Below are positions 24,051 to 36,166 of a stretch of 64,000 nucleotides of DNA, piece after piece. Positions within the stretch are counted from its first letter, which is position 1. Every line of letters starts with the position of its first letter. The notes beneath the pieces are model-generated. The model had not been told where the DNA came from. It made no database searches and was given only the letters and a program-made list of their open reading frames with translations. A program made the translations under genes and the position numbers. Origin of the DNA: Sinotaia quadrata (taxonomy: Eukaryota > Mollusca > Gastropoda > Architaenioglossa > Viviparidae); contig CM054181.1 in NCBI GenBank assembly GCA_028829895.1, positions 116,717,860 to 116,781,859 of the forward strand. Direction: 5' to 3'.

Positions 24051-24214
24051 TGTACAGGTTCTACTATGCCAAATTCCGCTACCAGGACTGTGTTTGCGGT
24101 AAATAACGCTAATACATGACATGTACACGCGTGTGTGTGTGTGTAGTTATTTATTGCATGGTATGGTACATGTTTCTTAGGGAGTGACGCCGTACACAGT
24201 GCAGATTGTATACA

Positions 24215-24400
24215 AAGCTCATACAGACTGTAGGTTATACACAAAGCTCATACAGACTGTAGGTTATACACAAAGCTCATGCATACTGTAGACTATACAC
24301 AAAGCGCATGCAGACGTAGACTGTACAGAAAGCTGATGCGGACTGTAGGCTATACAGTATACACGAAGCTCATACAGACTGTAGGCTATACACGAATTTC
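24215..24400. repeat. ~29-bp minisatellite
   Basis: Units with CACAAAGCTCATACAGACTG and TAGGTTATA. Confidence 0.9.
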
Positions 24401-24689
24401 GTACACGTCTTTATTATGTCCTTTAATGACATTGCTGCAATTGATAGTCATAAAATGGTCCTCAAGAACTTGGATGATAAAATTTACACACCCTAAATTA
24501 TCAGACTAATATGCTTGGTTGAGTAAAACTTCAAGTTCTTTATCATTCAGTACTACTGTTTCAATTGCATGGAACTAGATTTTGTTATCACACTGACGAC
24601 ATGGATATCAATCTGGGTCACTCAACAAGATGTGAATTAATAAACTCCGACCTTGACATTCGGCAACAAATAGTAACAGTGCCTCTTGA

Positions 24690-25060
24690 GCTTTATTTGC
24701 AGTCTACACGAGCTTTATGCACAGTCTACATACAGTATTTGAGCTTTATGTACAATTCTCTGAATGTACAGTCTAAGTCTCTATGAACTTTATTTATAGT
24801 CTATGAGTTTTATGTACAGTCTAACGTGTGGACGAGATTTGTGTACAGTCTACTGTGTGGACGAGATTTGTATACAGTCTACTGTGTGGACGAGATTTGT
24901 GTACAGTCTAACGTGTGGACGAGATTTGTGTACAGTCTACAGTTGTGGACGAGATTTGTGTACAGTCTACAGTTGTGGACGAGATTTGTGTACAGTCTAC
25001 TGTGTGGACGAGATTTGTGTACAGTCTACAGTTGTGTACGAGATTTGTGTACACTTTAGA
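24690..25060. repeat. 29-bp minisatellite
   Basis: About nine units with GTGTGGACGAGATTTGTGTA and CAGTCTACT, left units diverged. Confidence 0.93.
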
Positions 25061-25129
25061 GTAAAAGTATGACATTTGAGAACTAACAAGTACACATTAC
25101 ACAATAATGTATTGCACTTTTCAGTACAA

Positions 25130-25395
25130 ATATTCAATATTATACTTAGTGATAATATAAATATTCGATATTATAGTGATAATACAAATATTCAATATTA
25201 TAGTGATAATATAAATATTCAATATTATAGTGATAATATAAATATTCGATATTATAGTGATAATATTCAATATTATAGTGATAATACAAATATTCAATAC
25301 TATAGTGATAATACAAATATTCAATATTATAGTGATAATATATATATTCAATATTATAGTGATAATACAAATATTCAATATTACAGTGATACTAT
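25130..25395. repeat. 27-bp AT-rich minisatellite
   Basis: About ten units with AATATTCAATATTATAGTGA and TAATATA. Open in several frames on both strands owing to the 27-bp period. Confidence 0.95.
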
Positions 25396-25399
25396 TATA

Positions 25400-25870
25400 C
25401 CTGTATTACACTAAAATTAATACATTGCCCGCTACATTAAATGCATTACATGTTATGTTACAAGTATTAAACTTTATTATGCATATATTACACGACAGAC
25501 CACATATATTTACATTTTACGGTACAAGCACACACAACACTTACAAAAGAACAAGAAAGAGATAAACTGACAGTTCTGAGTGGGGGAAAAAAGAAAAAAC
25601 AAGGGAAGTACTGAAAAAGAGAGAGATAAAAGAATGCGAAACGTCAAAAAGTGAAATCGACCACTCATTTTCAACTCCAGTGCATTTCCTGCCCGCAGAG
25701 TGAGCACCCCACCCTCCTGCCTCAATGCCCTCCACATCCCTCGTTCCTCCCTGTTCTGCCCCAGAAGCTTTTTGCCAAACAATTATTCCATTTTCCCTCT
25801 CTTAATTAAATTTCAAGTCAGCATTGCAAAGTTAGAGAGGTGTGAGTCTCACAACTTATAAATGAATCAG
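25400..25870. other. unassigned sequence
   Basis: Purine-rich around 25545-25640. No gene recognised. Confidence 0.4.
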
Positions 25871-25879
25871 TAATTTTGT

Positions 25880-26039
25880 TTTATTGTCATCTTTTTGTCA
25901 CTCTCATATCTGTACATCATTGTCTTCTTGTGTCATTCTTTCATCTTTGTGCATCATTTTATCTCCCTGTGTTACTCTCCTTTATCTGTACATCAATCTC
26001 TGACACTCTCTCATCTATCTACACCACTCTTATCTCTCT

Positions 26040-26096
<57 letters not shown>

Positions 26097-26260
26097 ACTC
26101 TCGTCTCTATACATTATCTATCTGTGTCTTTCTCTCATCTCTCTCTCTCACACACTCTGTATATTATCTCTCAATGTCACTCTCTCAGTCACTGTTCACC
26201 ACTTTACTTTCTCTGTCATTATTTAATCTCTGTACATTATCTCTCTGTGTCTTTCTCTCA

Positions 26261-26294
<34 letters not shown>

Positions 26295-26560
26295 ACACAC
26301 ACACACACACTGTATATTATCTCTCAATGTCACTCTCACAAACACTGTTCACCACTTTATCTTTCTCTGTCATTATTTAATCTCTGTACATTATCTCTCT
26401 ACGTCATTCTCTCATCTCTGTACACCACTATATCTCTCTCCCTCTCTCATCCTTGTACATTATCTCTCTATGCCATTCTCTCTGTGTATCACACTCTCAT
26501 CTCTGTTCACCACTATCTCCTTTGTCACTCTCTCTCATCCCAGTGTTACTATTGCGTCGC
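25880..26560. repeat. (TC)n/(CA)n microsatellites in pyrimidine-rich repeat
   Basis: (TC)n at about 26043-26095, (CT)n and (AC)n at about 26260-26310, within irregular repeats of TATCTCTCTGTGTC and CATTATTTAATCTCTGTAC. Confidence 0.9.
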
Positions 26561-26719
26561 TGTAGGTAACTCTCTTATGACGTGTATCATCCTCTCGTCT
26601 CATTTGTTAGTCACTTGATCGCTTGTGTCATCCTTTCAACCTGTTATTTCACTCTCATCAAGTGTGCCACACTCTCAATCCATGTGTCGCCATCATCCAA
26701 TTGCCACAACCATCCACGT

Positions 26720-27020
26720 CACTCTTTCATCCCAGTGTCATTCTTTCCTTCAATGTATGTTACTTTTTCATCCCAGTGTCATTCTTTCCTTCAATGTATG
26801 TTACTTTTTCATCCCAGTGTCATTCTTTCCTTCAATGTATGTTACTTTTTCATCCCAGTGTCATTCTTTCCTTCAATGTATGTTACTTTTTCATCCCAGT
26901 GTCATTCTTTCCTTCAATGTATGTTACTTTTTCATCCCAGTGTCATTCTTTCAACCCCTGTATGTTACTTTATCATCCCAGTGTCATTCTTTCAACCCCT
27001 GAATGTTACTTTTTCATGCT
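26720..27020. repeat. 40-bp minisatellite
   Basis: About seven units with TTTCATCCCAGTGTCATTCT and TTCCTTCAATGTATGTTACT; the first five are nearly identical. Confidence 0.95.
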
Positions 27021-27690
27021 TGCGATGATTCCATCCTATAGCATCATTTTACCTGTATGTCACTCCCCCATCCCCTAGGCCAACCACTCAGGTATCAATT
27101 TTTCATTCCTGTGCCACCCTCCCATCCCTGTGTCACTCTTGTACTAAGATATAAACACTTCGAGCTGGCATGGCGTGAAATTGCTCCTATCATTGTCGAA
27201 CGAGTGTAGATTATTTACTGTGTGATAATTAATTTCGTAAAGTAGTGCTAACTAATCCGCACCTGCAAACTTATGTAGGGCATGCGGTGACTAAAATAAA
27301 TGTGTCATATTTACAGGAAGACTAGTTAAAACGTGTCAGGGTAATAATTTTGTATATCAGGAAAGTGTTACGGAAGTGACTTATTGAAATGTCTCCAGTA
27401 CAGTACGCCTTTGGTAAAACTACGCTCCTAAAGCACGAGCTGCTGCAATAGTTTTCAAACAGGTCTAAGTAGGCTCGCCAACAGTTTGAACCGCCTTTAA
27501 GCGAACGATCGACCCTACCAATCAAAGCGCAGATGTGTCAGTAACTCTTCTGCCATCGCTTCTTTATCCACGAGTGTAAATGTCATTTTTTACCTGGCAC
27601 TCCAGCCCTGGACTGACAACGTCGGCTGTCAGTCGGTCTGCACGGATACTGCCGACGTGCAGAGGGACCGATTAGCTTTACAAACGTCGC
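27021..27690. other. unassigned sequence
   Basis: No repeat array or splice-bounded coding exon recognised. Confidence 0.35.
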
Positions 27691-28030
27691 TGTGTCAGTC
27701 CGTGTAAAGCTGATTGCCGTGTGTAGTTAAATAAGTCTCCGTGTAAAGCTGATTGCCGTGTGTAGTTAAATAAGTCTCCTGTAAAGCTGATTTAGATGTG
27801 TAGTTAAATAGGCCTCGTGTAAAGCTACGTGAAGTGTGTAGTTAAATAAGTCTCATGTAAAGATGACTGAGGTGTGTAGTTAAAAAGGTCTCATGTAAAG
27901 CTGATTGCCGTGTAGTTAAATAGGTTTCATGTAAAGCTGGTTGACATGTAGTTAAAAAAGGTCTCATGCAAAGCTGATTGAGGTGTATAGTTGAAAAGGT
28001 CTCATGTAAACTGATTGACATGTAGGGCTC
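27690..28030. repeat. ~38-bp minisatellite
   Basis: Units with TAGTTAAATAAGTCTCATGT and AAAGCTGATTGAGGTGTG. Confidence 0.88.
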
Positions 28031-28109
28031 ATGTAGGTAAAGCTTCCACATTCATACACATGACTGCAAGTTGCAACCGGTCACTTCGCTTGGAAATATG
28101 GGAGCGCAC

Positions 28110-28270
28110 CACGCCCTAATGCGGGGCTAGAAATCAGGTAAAGCGTACCACGCCCTAACGCCGGGGCTAGAATACAGGTAAAGCGTACCATGCCCTAATG
28201 CCGGGGCTAGAATACAGGTAAAGCGTACCATGCCCTAATGTTGGGGCTAGAATACAGGTAAAGCTGCCCG
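28110..28270. repeat. 40-bp minisatellite
   Basis: About four units with GTAAAGCGTACCATGCCCTA and ATGCCGGGGCTAGAATACAG. Confidence 0.92.
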
Positions 28271-28770
28271 TGGAGCATTAGCGGGTATTGCTAGGCAGCC
28301 AAACAGACAGTCAAGTTTTGTAGGCATTCGGGCAGACACTCAACTCAACTGTATTTAATTACTTTTGTTTGTTTTTGTTTTTTTGCATACACACGTTCAA
28401 TGTTCGGCGACAGATGGTGGTAATCCTACATGAGCTTATTTATTCACCTTTGTAAGCCTGAGATTGAATGTTTGTTCACTCACGGATAACTATCACCTTA
28501 CTAATTCCGGACTTTATAGATGTGAATTTGCTGACATTTGATGTGGCCTTATATGTGTTTCACTGGCAAATGGTGTGATGTTAATGACAATTGTTGGATG
28601 GGGCCGCGTGCCTTACAAGTATTTCATTGACAACTGCTTCGCTGGTGTGGCCTTACTACTATGTGGCCTTTCAGTCTGTTTCCCATAAATCCATGAAACT
28701 GGCCGATAACATTAAATATTCGATTAATTCCTGCACAAGTGTCTGCTTTGTCGATGAATTGCTAAAGAAA
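28271..28770. other. unassigned sequence
   Basis: No repeat array or exon recognised. Confidence 0.35.
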
Positions 28771-28774
28771 TGTT

Positions 28775-29270
28775 TTATAACAAACGATGACTTCCTGTAG
28801 ATTTGTCTTGTAAAAACAGATGGATTCCTGTAGGTGTAGTGTCTTATGATCAACGATGGATTCCTGTAGGTGTAGTGTCTTATGATCAACGATGAATTCC
28901 TGTAGGTGTAGTGTCTTATAACAATCAACGAATTCAAGTAAATATGACAATCGAAAGATTCCTGTAGATATGTCTTATAATGACCGATGAATTCCTGTAG
29001 ATATGTCTTATAATGACCGATGAATTGCTGCAGATATGTCTTATAATGACCGATGAATTGCTGCAGATATGTCTTACAACTACCGATTTCCTATCGATAT
29101 GTCATAACAATCGATAAATTTATGAAGGTTTGTCTTATAATAATCGATGAATTCTTGTTTAGGTCCTATAACAACAACTGATAGATTCCTGTAGATATGT
29201 CTTATAACAACCGATGAATTGCTATCGATATGTCTTATAACAGTCTATAAATTCCTGAAGATACGTGTCA
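28775..29270. repeat. ~34-40-bp minisatellite
   Basis: Units with GATTCCTGTAGATATGTCTT and ATAACAACCGATGAATT, plus a sub-array with GTAGGTGTAGTGTCTTATGA. Confidence 0.88.
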
Positions 29271-29284
29271 TACCAGTTTCCCAA

Positions 29285-29440
29285 CTCAATGGACTAGCGT
29301 TAGTAATATGATAAACTAGCATTCGGCTTCTCAACACACTGCACTAGTGTTGGTAATGATATACTAGCATTCGGCTTCTCAACACACTGCACTAGTGTTG
29401 GCAATGATATACTAGCATCTGTTTTTCAACACACTGCACT
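29285..29440. repeat. ~48-bp minisatellite, three units
   Basis: Units with CAACACACTGCACTAGTGTT and ATACTAGCATTCGGCTTCTC. Confidence 0.88.
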
Positions 29441-29919
29441 TGTGCTGGCAAATTTGAAATCATTCACCTAGATGACGTTAAGGCCCGCCTCAGTCCAGTT
29501 AGCTGCATGCGAGCACAGTGACAAGACGCGTATAAATATATAACCACTCACTGCCAGTCTAACGATAACACTAGTCTTTTTCTGTCGACTACCCTAACCG
29601 TCACTGCTGTCACCTACCCAGGTACTGTATTCACGCAGGGGCTGGATCAGGTGAAGTTTTTTTTTCTTCTTTTAGTTGTTTTGACTTTCTGGATAAGGAA
29701 GAAAAATCATATTCACTAAGCCAAGAACGCGAGGACCTATTAAAAACTCAATTAGGTAAGCCAAGCCATGATTGTGGCATTGAAACCATTGTTAATTAAT
29801 TAATAACAGTGATCTTTCTAGTTAGTGGCGGTGTGTGTGTGTGTGTGTATGTTGTGTACGGATATAGTTTGCATAAAGTTGCTTCTGAAATCCATTGAAA
29901 TGAATATTCTTGAGATTTC

Positions 29920-30225
29920 AGTATATCTTGAGATCCATCTGTACGTCTTGAGATTTCTGTACATCCTGAGATATGTCTGCACGTCTTGAGATTTCTGTAC
30001 GTCTTGAGATTTCTGTACATACTGAGATATGTCTGTACGTCTTGCGATTTCTGTACATACTGAGATATGTCTGTACGTCTTGAGATTTCTGTACAGCTTG
30101 TCCGTCTGTACATCTTGAGATCTGTCTGTACGTCTTGAGATTTCTGTACATCCTGAGATCCGTCTGTACGCCCTGAGATCTCTGTACAGCTTGAGATCTG
30201 TCTGTAAGTCCTGATCTATGTTCTT
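29920..30225. repeat. 19/38-bp minisatellite
   Basis: Alternating GTCTGTACGTCTTGAGAT and TTCTGTACATCCTGAGATAT. Confidence 0.92.
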
Positions 30226-31489
30226 CTATTCCAGTTTAACTCGAATGGGGGTTTAGATTTCAACCACAGACGTATTGCGCGCGCGCGCGCGCACACACAC
30301 ACACACACACACAAGAATTTCAATTTCAGACGGAGTTTAAACTCACCTACAAACATACAGTATGGTGCACACTTGATATGCAAACTCCCAGTGTGTTTAA
30401 AACACAACCACAGACACAAAGATGTATATCAAAATTATCAGAAATCTAAGACGTGTGTTTAGGTCAGAAGAGCTGACACACGGGTGTATATCAGAAATCC
30501 CAGATGTTTTTTTTTTTAGGTCACAACCACTGACGTACAGGCGCACAGAGCAAACACACTGACGGTTCTTAAGTGGTCTGTGTTCCGTCGGCATAGGCAA
30601 CAATGAACGCGCAAAAAAGATCTCATGTGCCAGTAGTAATGAGACTTTTATTCCTGTAACCAATGAACTAGATGCCAAGTGCTGCCCGGGTCCAAATTGT
30701 GTTTGTCACACACCCGAACACACGTTCGTACAGGTATGTACACACATACACGTTTGCGCGCGCGCGCACATTCAAACATACAAAACAGCTCACAAGTGTC
30801 ATCTTTTCATACTTGATTGTTATTTTACCAGACGTGACGTGACGTAAGCAGGGCGCGTGAAGAAAGTGGAAAAGATTTGTTTACCTAGAAGCAACTCCTA
30901 CCGAGTAGATGACGGTGAGAACAAAATCGATGGGTCCATAGTTACATGTGGATAAGTGAACAAACCGACGTCACGTGATCAACAACGTGAATGTGTGTGT
31001 GTGTGTGTGCGTGTGTGTGTGTGTACACTATTATATGTCCATGCCTCCTTTGAGACTACGAGAAATCCGAGTTACTTTTGATATTATTAAATAGACCCCT
31101 GTAGAAATTAAAGTAACTTTTTTTGATATTATAAAACTCCTGTACAGCGTTTCTTACTCATACATACATTTATAACTTTATGTCTATTTACCCATGATAA
31201 CTTACTGTAAGAACATATCTTTTTCTGTTGATGTTTTTGATATTATTGGTGAATATGTTATGTGATTGTATATTCGAAAATATACTTTTGGTATTGTCTT
31301 GATGTTTTGGTATTATTGATGAATGTATTATGTGTGGGTTCATAAATATACATTGTGTACTGACTTGATGTATAACACTACAGACCAAATATAATTTATG
31401 CATACCCTTTTGACCTGTTATGAAAAGAATAATCAAACTTTAATCAGAACAAAATTGAGGATATTTGTTTGGAAATTATTTAAGGACAG
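30226..31489. other. unassigned sequence with CA/GT and CG-alternating tracts
   Basis: (GC)n(AC)n at about 30277-30313, (CG)n at about 30756-30768 and (GT)n at about 30994-31023. These could adopt Z-form DNA. No gene recognised. Confidence 0.45.
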
Positions 31490-32930
31490 TGTGGCGGAGT
31501 AAATTTACCTATCCCCATTTTAAAATTTAATTGTTATATAAATTGTTGAATTTTCGAAGTGACCCGACCTTGGGCACTCCTTATGATGGTATTTTTGTGT
31601 CAGAGTTGGAGTAAACAAGTCAAGTTGAAAATGTGCTATAAATTGAATAGTTTATATTATCCAATGGATAAGATTTACAAGAACAAGGCCAGCCAATGGT
31701 CTGAGTTTAAAAAAGTGTACCTGCTTTAGAGAATTCTTTTGTCTGATCACTTGAAATTGTTGTAGCAAGAAGTCCAGTCATGAAAGGCGGTTCTTAGCTG
31801 GTGAGTTGAGTTAACTGACTGAGAGAGAATGGACTTAGAAACATTTTGTGCATTTTTGCTATTGATATGTTATACTTGTATTTTACGTAGAGATGTATTA
31901 TGTGAGTAAACTATTAGTTCTAGAAATGTTTGAACTATGATGCTTATATGTAGTATGCTAACACTTGACATTGTTCTAGTGAAATGGCTCATTAAACTTT
32001 ACTGCTGTATTTATTATGCGTGTATCGTGCCAACAGATACTGTTGCAGGAAACTGTAAGTTGAGACTTGAATGTAAGAAAGAATGGAGTTAAAAATGAAA
32101 TAACTGGAAAAAACTTAGCATTTGTTCTCTGATTATATTTTTACAGGGGCAAGCAGCCTTTCTTCATTGTGTGATATGAATCTTCTGGTTTACTGATTGT
32201 AAACCATTACGACCTTGGTAGACGCAGGAAGCATTTACCGCAGTGTGTAAATGTAAGGGATATGCTCTACTCCTTTGATGTTGGGTGACAATGTATGCTG
32301 ACTACATCGAACAATTTCTGGTATAAGCACACAGAGTTGCAATAATTGTTATTCGGCTTGAGGGAACTGGTACGGCAGGAGAAAATGTCTAGGTTGGCTT
32401 GGAGAGAATAGTAATGGATCTGTTTTCAGTGTGAAAACACGTGGAAATTGACATGGGCAGTGAACAAAAAAGTGTGTGAAAAAGACAATTGCAGCTTTGT
32501 CTAACCAAAGGTTATGTAGAAGCTATTATCACTTATTTCTAATAACTCCATTTCTGTTCCCTGATAAGAACTATCCTGTTATTTGTATTAACACTATTGT
32601 TCACTTGTATTATAAGATATATAATTGTGTAGACATTAAAGTATTTGAATGTGGTTTCATGATAATAATTGATGTCAAGTAATCTGTTCACAGTATTTGT
32701 TATATGTATATTTGATTGTTGATTTAATAAATTTATTGTTAAATTTATTGACCTTCTTACACATATTGATAACCTTATGTTGAAGAAGAAATTGGGTGGA
32801 TGGGGCTCACTAAACATAGATCAAATATAGATTTGTCTTCTCCTTTAATAAGAAGTTTTCCAACTATGTTCATCTTTAATGTTGTGGAAGAGAGAAAACG
32901 TTTACAGCGCCCGCATATCTGCAAAGTGAT
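31490..32930 (+). repeat. IR-A interspersed repeat, plus orientation, near full length
   Basis: Begins TGTGGCGGAGTAAATTTACC and can be followed in parallel with the reverse complement of 59.1-60.7 kb, including the GTTGTGGAAGAGAGAAAACG block near 32880. The TGT start hints at an LTR, but no CA end or target duplication could be fixed. Confidence 0.75.
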
Positions 32931-32959
32931 TTTGACACTGTTTTATGTTGACTGATGTT

Positions 32960-33110
32960 TCTAATACCTACTGTTTTATTGTTCTAATGTTTCTAATACC
33001 TACTGTTTTATTGTTCTAATGTTTCTAATACCTACTGTTTTATTGTTCTAATGTTTCTAATACCTACTGTTTTATTGTTGACTGATGTTTCTGACACCTA
33101 CTGTTTATTA
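32960..33110. repeat. ~32-bp minisatellite
   Basis: About five units with TGTTTCTAATACCTACTGTT and TTATTGTTCTAA. Confidence 0.92.
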
Positions 33111-33553
33111 ATACAACTTCAATGCACATCTGTCTTTAAATTTAGTTCTAAAAGTATTAATGATTACTTGTGTGTCACCTATAAATGGTAGTTTGATATA
33201 TATATACCTACAGGGTTAGCAATATATATAAAACAATAGGTTCAATAATTTAAAATAGAAGAGATATGATAAGTATTCATAATAATTCCAATGTGACAAC
33301 TTAATACAAAAGTTACAATAGAATTAAAAATTATACTTTCAAAATTCAAAATAGCAACGATATTGATGAACTCGATTAAACAGGAAACATCAAGATAATG
33401 GCATACAATTCTTATGTACATTTTCCTCACACGTGTGACAAGTTAAATTATTCTTTAGAAAATAAGTGCACATACACAGATACGGTTTCTTTGACATAGC
33501 ACAACAAGCAAGACATTTAGCTTAAGTCAAATAATTACAAGATATCAGTCGAG
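33111..33553. other. AT-rich flank of the gypsy relic
   Basis: The 3' LTR expected downstream of pol was not recognised here. Confidence 0.4.
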
Positions 33554-34300
33554 TTAATGAACAGTTGGGCAACGGTACGATCGCATTATGACAAAGTGTT
33601 GACTTTTTTGAGGATAGTGAGTCCGTGGTATGAATTCTAAAGCGGCTGGCCTTAGCTGGGTAATTGGATGGGGTGCATGCACAGAACTGCGTGCGTCTGT
33701 GTTTCCTTCAGTGGCCATGTGCCTACTGAGAAAATCTGCATCACTGTTGCTTTTTCCTGTAATGTACTCTACGCGAAATGTGTATTGCTGCATTAAGAGT
33801 GACCCGTGCATGATGCTTGCATTTGCTTAGCTCTCTGGATAAATAAATGAGTGATTGGTGGTCTGTTAAAAGTACGAACTCGCGACCATACAAATAAGGT
33901 CGAAATTTTTTCTCTGGTCCAGAACTCTGCCAAAACATTCAATCTCTGATGTGTTGTGGCACGTTTCTGCATCAGAAATTTCATCGCTTGCGTACACTAT
34001 AGGTACCGGATTTATTTCACTGTCAGGGCGCTCCTGCAACAAAAACTGCTGCGATGCCTACCCACAATGCATCTGTGCAAATGATAAATGGTAGGGTGAC
34101 TTCGTGAAGAATGTAGGACTGGTGATAAAGTGATTGCGTCCTTGAGCTTTTTAAATGTAGATTCACACTCGTCTGTCCATACTACTTTTTCAGGGGTGGC
34201 CTTACGAGTCAGATAGTGGAGTCGCAACCTGACTAAAGCCCAGAATATACTTACGATAATATCCAGCCAAACCCCTAAGAGGGATGGTACGTCGTTCTTG
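33554..34300 (-). pseudogene. RT thumb/connection and RNase H relic, end of pol
   Basis: Segments include LSYLGHVVGQGQLRPEDKR, LAGYYRKYILGFSQVATPL, VVWTDECESTFKKLKDAI, SPVLHS, and near the end LLMQQYTFRVEYITGKSN and DADFLSRHMA, the standard end of gypsy RNase H. After this there is a short unrecognised tail and a stop at 33554; no integrase follows. Confidence 0.78.
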
Positions 34301-34479
34301 GTTACAGGGTGTGGTGCATCTCGCAAACGACTTCTCTTGTCTTCTGGCCGAAGTTGGCCTTGGCCCACTACATGGCCGAGGTAACTGAGTGCTTTGCTTC
34401 CTAGCGGACATTTGGAAGGACATGCTGTCACGTGACCTGCAAAGCAAAGCATGGAGCAATTCGATATGCTCAGTCCAGG

Positions 34480-35070
34480 AAGGGGAAGCAATCAAAAGAT
34501 CATCCATAAAGTCGGATAAATAGTCACTCTTGATGGGATCAATAAAGTTTCCTCATCATACATGTGAAGGTAGTGGGCACGTTTTGCATAACCTTCCATT
34601 GATAGTGGCCACCGGGGTGTGGAAAAAGCTCATTTCTCTGGATCCCCTTCACGGACTCCGATCTAATAATAACCTTGCGTTAAATCGATACGGGTGAAAT
34701 ATTTTGCTAGTTAAACGAGAATAGATGTAGGCGGATGTAGGCAGTGTTTCAGCTTGAAACTGCGTGATTGCATTCAGCCTACAGAACCTGTTTTCCATCT
34801 TTCTTTTCTTTTTTTTTGAACTAGTACGATTGGCATAGCGTACGGCGAGTCGGACGGTTCGATTATGCCATCGCTCAACATTTCTTGCATTTCGGTTTCA
34901 ACAGCTGCGACTATGGTGTGTGGCAATGTATAGGGTTTACACCATATGGGGTTCGAATCCCGTAGTGTTAACAGAACTCGTCTAGTTCTGTGTGTTCTGG
35001 TTTGTCTATCAGTACATCTTGAAAGTCACATAATACTTTCTTGACTTCCTGGCGTTGTGTTTTCATGAGT
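34480..35070 (-). pseudogene. gypsy-type reverse transcriptase relic
   Basis: Reads DFQDVLIDKPEHTELDE, KPYTLPHTIVAAVETEMQEM, LSDGIIEPSDSPYAMPIVLV, then YFTRIDLTQGYY with a stop, TAFSTP-like EKXAFSTPRWPL and finally FMDDLLIAS (the YMDD-box equivalent, with Phe) near 34490. Order and spacing fit an RT palm; several stops and shifts interrupt it. Confidence 0.8.
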
Positions 35071-35172
35071 TCCATGTCAGTGCATATGTCACGATATGTC
35101 TTGTTAGACTTCCTGGCGTTGTGTTTTCATGAGTCCAAGGTCAATGCATGTCACGATATGTCTTGTTAGACA
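35042..35172. repeat. direct duplication, about 65 bp, in the pol spacer
   Basis: CTTCCTGGCGTTGTGTTTTC and the ATGTCACGATATGTCTTGTT segment occur twice in tandem with small differences. Confidence 0.75.
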
Positions 35173-35284
35173 CAAGTGGGTTGTCTGAGTCTATGTTGGG
35201 CATTCAGATTCTTCTGTCACGGCTACTGAACAAGATGGGGTGGGATGGGGCGGAGTCTGTCCCAGCAGGCGGGGTGCACTCATA

Positions 35285-35590
35285 ATAACACTTGAGCGAA
35301 TTTATGTGATAGCACTTGATTTTACCCCTTATTTTAATGGCATAGTAAGTTAATGTGATAGCACTTGATTTTACCCCTTATTTTAATGGCATAGTAAGTT
35401 AATGTGATAGCACTTGATTTTACCCCTTATTTTAATGGCATAGTAAGTTAATGTGATAGCACTTGATTTTACCCCTTATTTTAATGGCATAGTAAATTAA
35501 TGTGATAGCACTTGATTTTACCCCTTATTTTAATGGCATAGTAAATTAATGTGATAGTACTTGATTTTACCCCTTATTTTAATGGCAAAG
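35285..35590 (-). repeat. 49-bp tandem repeat within the integrase tail
   Basis: About six near-identical units containing TTGATTTTACCCCTTATTTT (plus strand). 49 is not a multiple of three, so each unit shifts the frame. The first unit corresponds to the integrase KIRGKIKCYHINLL coding segment. Confidence 0.9.
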
Positions 35591-35800
35591 TTTGTGGCCG
35601 ATAATTTTTCCGTCACTACGAATGGACCTTGCCAAGTGACCTCCAGTTTATTAGTATGAGTGGGGAGAAGTAGCAAGATTTTATCCTCTACTTCTACTTT
35701 CGCAGGCCCTTTTATTGTAATCCTTGGCCTGCTGTGGTCTGGCTTTGCATAAGTTTGCTTGCGCTAGGTCCCTGACCATTTGTAGACTTCTCTCAATCAG
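35285..35800 (-). pseudogene. integrase C-terminal domain relic (GPF/Y module)
   Basis: Frame segments read LIERSLQMVRDLAQANL, then after a frameshift KILLLLPTHTNKLEVTWQGP and FVVTEKLSATNFAIKIRGK, ending in CYHINLL. This is the chromodomain-less GPF/Y-type C-terminus of gypsy integrases. The catalytic core and zinc finger are absent. Its last codons are drawn into a 49-bp tandem repeat. Confidence 0.75.
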
Positions 35801-36166
35801 TCATGTAACTCCTCATTAAGCTAACGGCTGCCTTTCATGACCAGACTTCTTGCCACTTCAAATGTGTTTAGACAATAGAATTCTTTACAGCAGGCAACCT
35901 TTTGATCTCAGCCCATTGACTGGTCTCATTCTTGTAAATTTTAACCATTGGAAATTTTAAAAATTACTCATCCATTTGGAACTGGTTTGGATTGCATCAG
36001 CAATTTCTAGCCTATCCTCCACCTGGGCTGTTTACTTCCAACTCTGACAAAAAAATATCAGTTTAATCACTGCCCAAGGTCGGGTGACTTTTATCATTTA
36101 ACATTTTATATAATAATCAAGTCTAGAAACTAGACTAAAGGTTCTAGGCAAATTTACTCTGCAACA
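35785..36166 (-). repeat. IR-A 5' fragment joined to the integrase relic
   Basis: On the minus strand the copy starts TGTTGCAGAGTAAATTT at 36166 and follows the family to the ACTGATTGAGAGA region near 35790, where it passes directly into integrase coding sequence. If IR-A is an LTR, this would be a 5' LTR fused to pol by a deletion that removed gag. Confidence 0.6.

Larger units (their letters stand above)
33554..35800 (-). mobile_element. decayed Ty3/gypsy-like retrotransposon, pol order INT-RT-RNaseH
   Basis: Minus-strand pol relic without gag. Read in its sense direction it goes integrase C-terminus (35800-35590), a 49-bp tandem array in the integrase tail, a spacer, the pre-RT linker and RT (about 35070-34480), then RNase H (about 34200-33554) followed by a stop. 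Normal gypsy order places integrase after RNase H; integrase first is the order of Gmr1-like elements. Frameshifts and stops occur in every part. Confidence 0.75.

Noticed and set aside
25876..27078. ORFs of 116-164 codons rich in Ser, Leu and His
   Set aside because: Products of (TC)n/(CA)n tracts and the 40-bp array.
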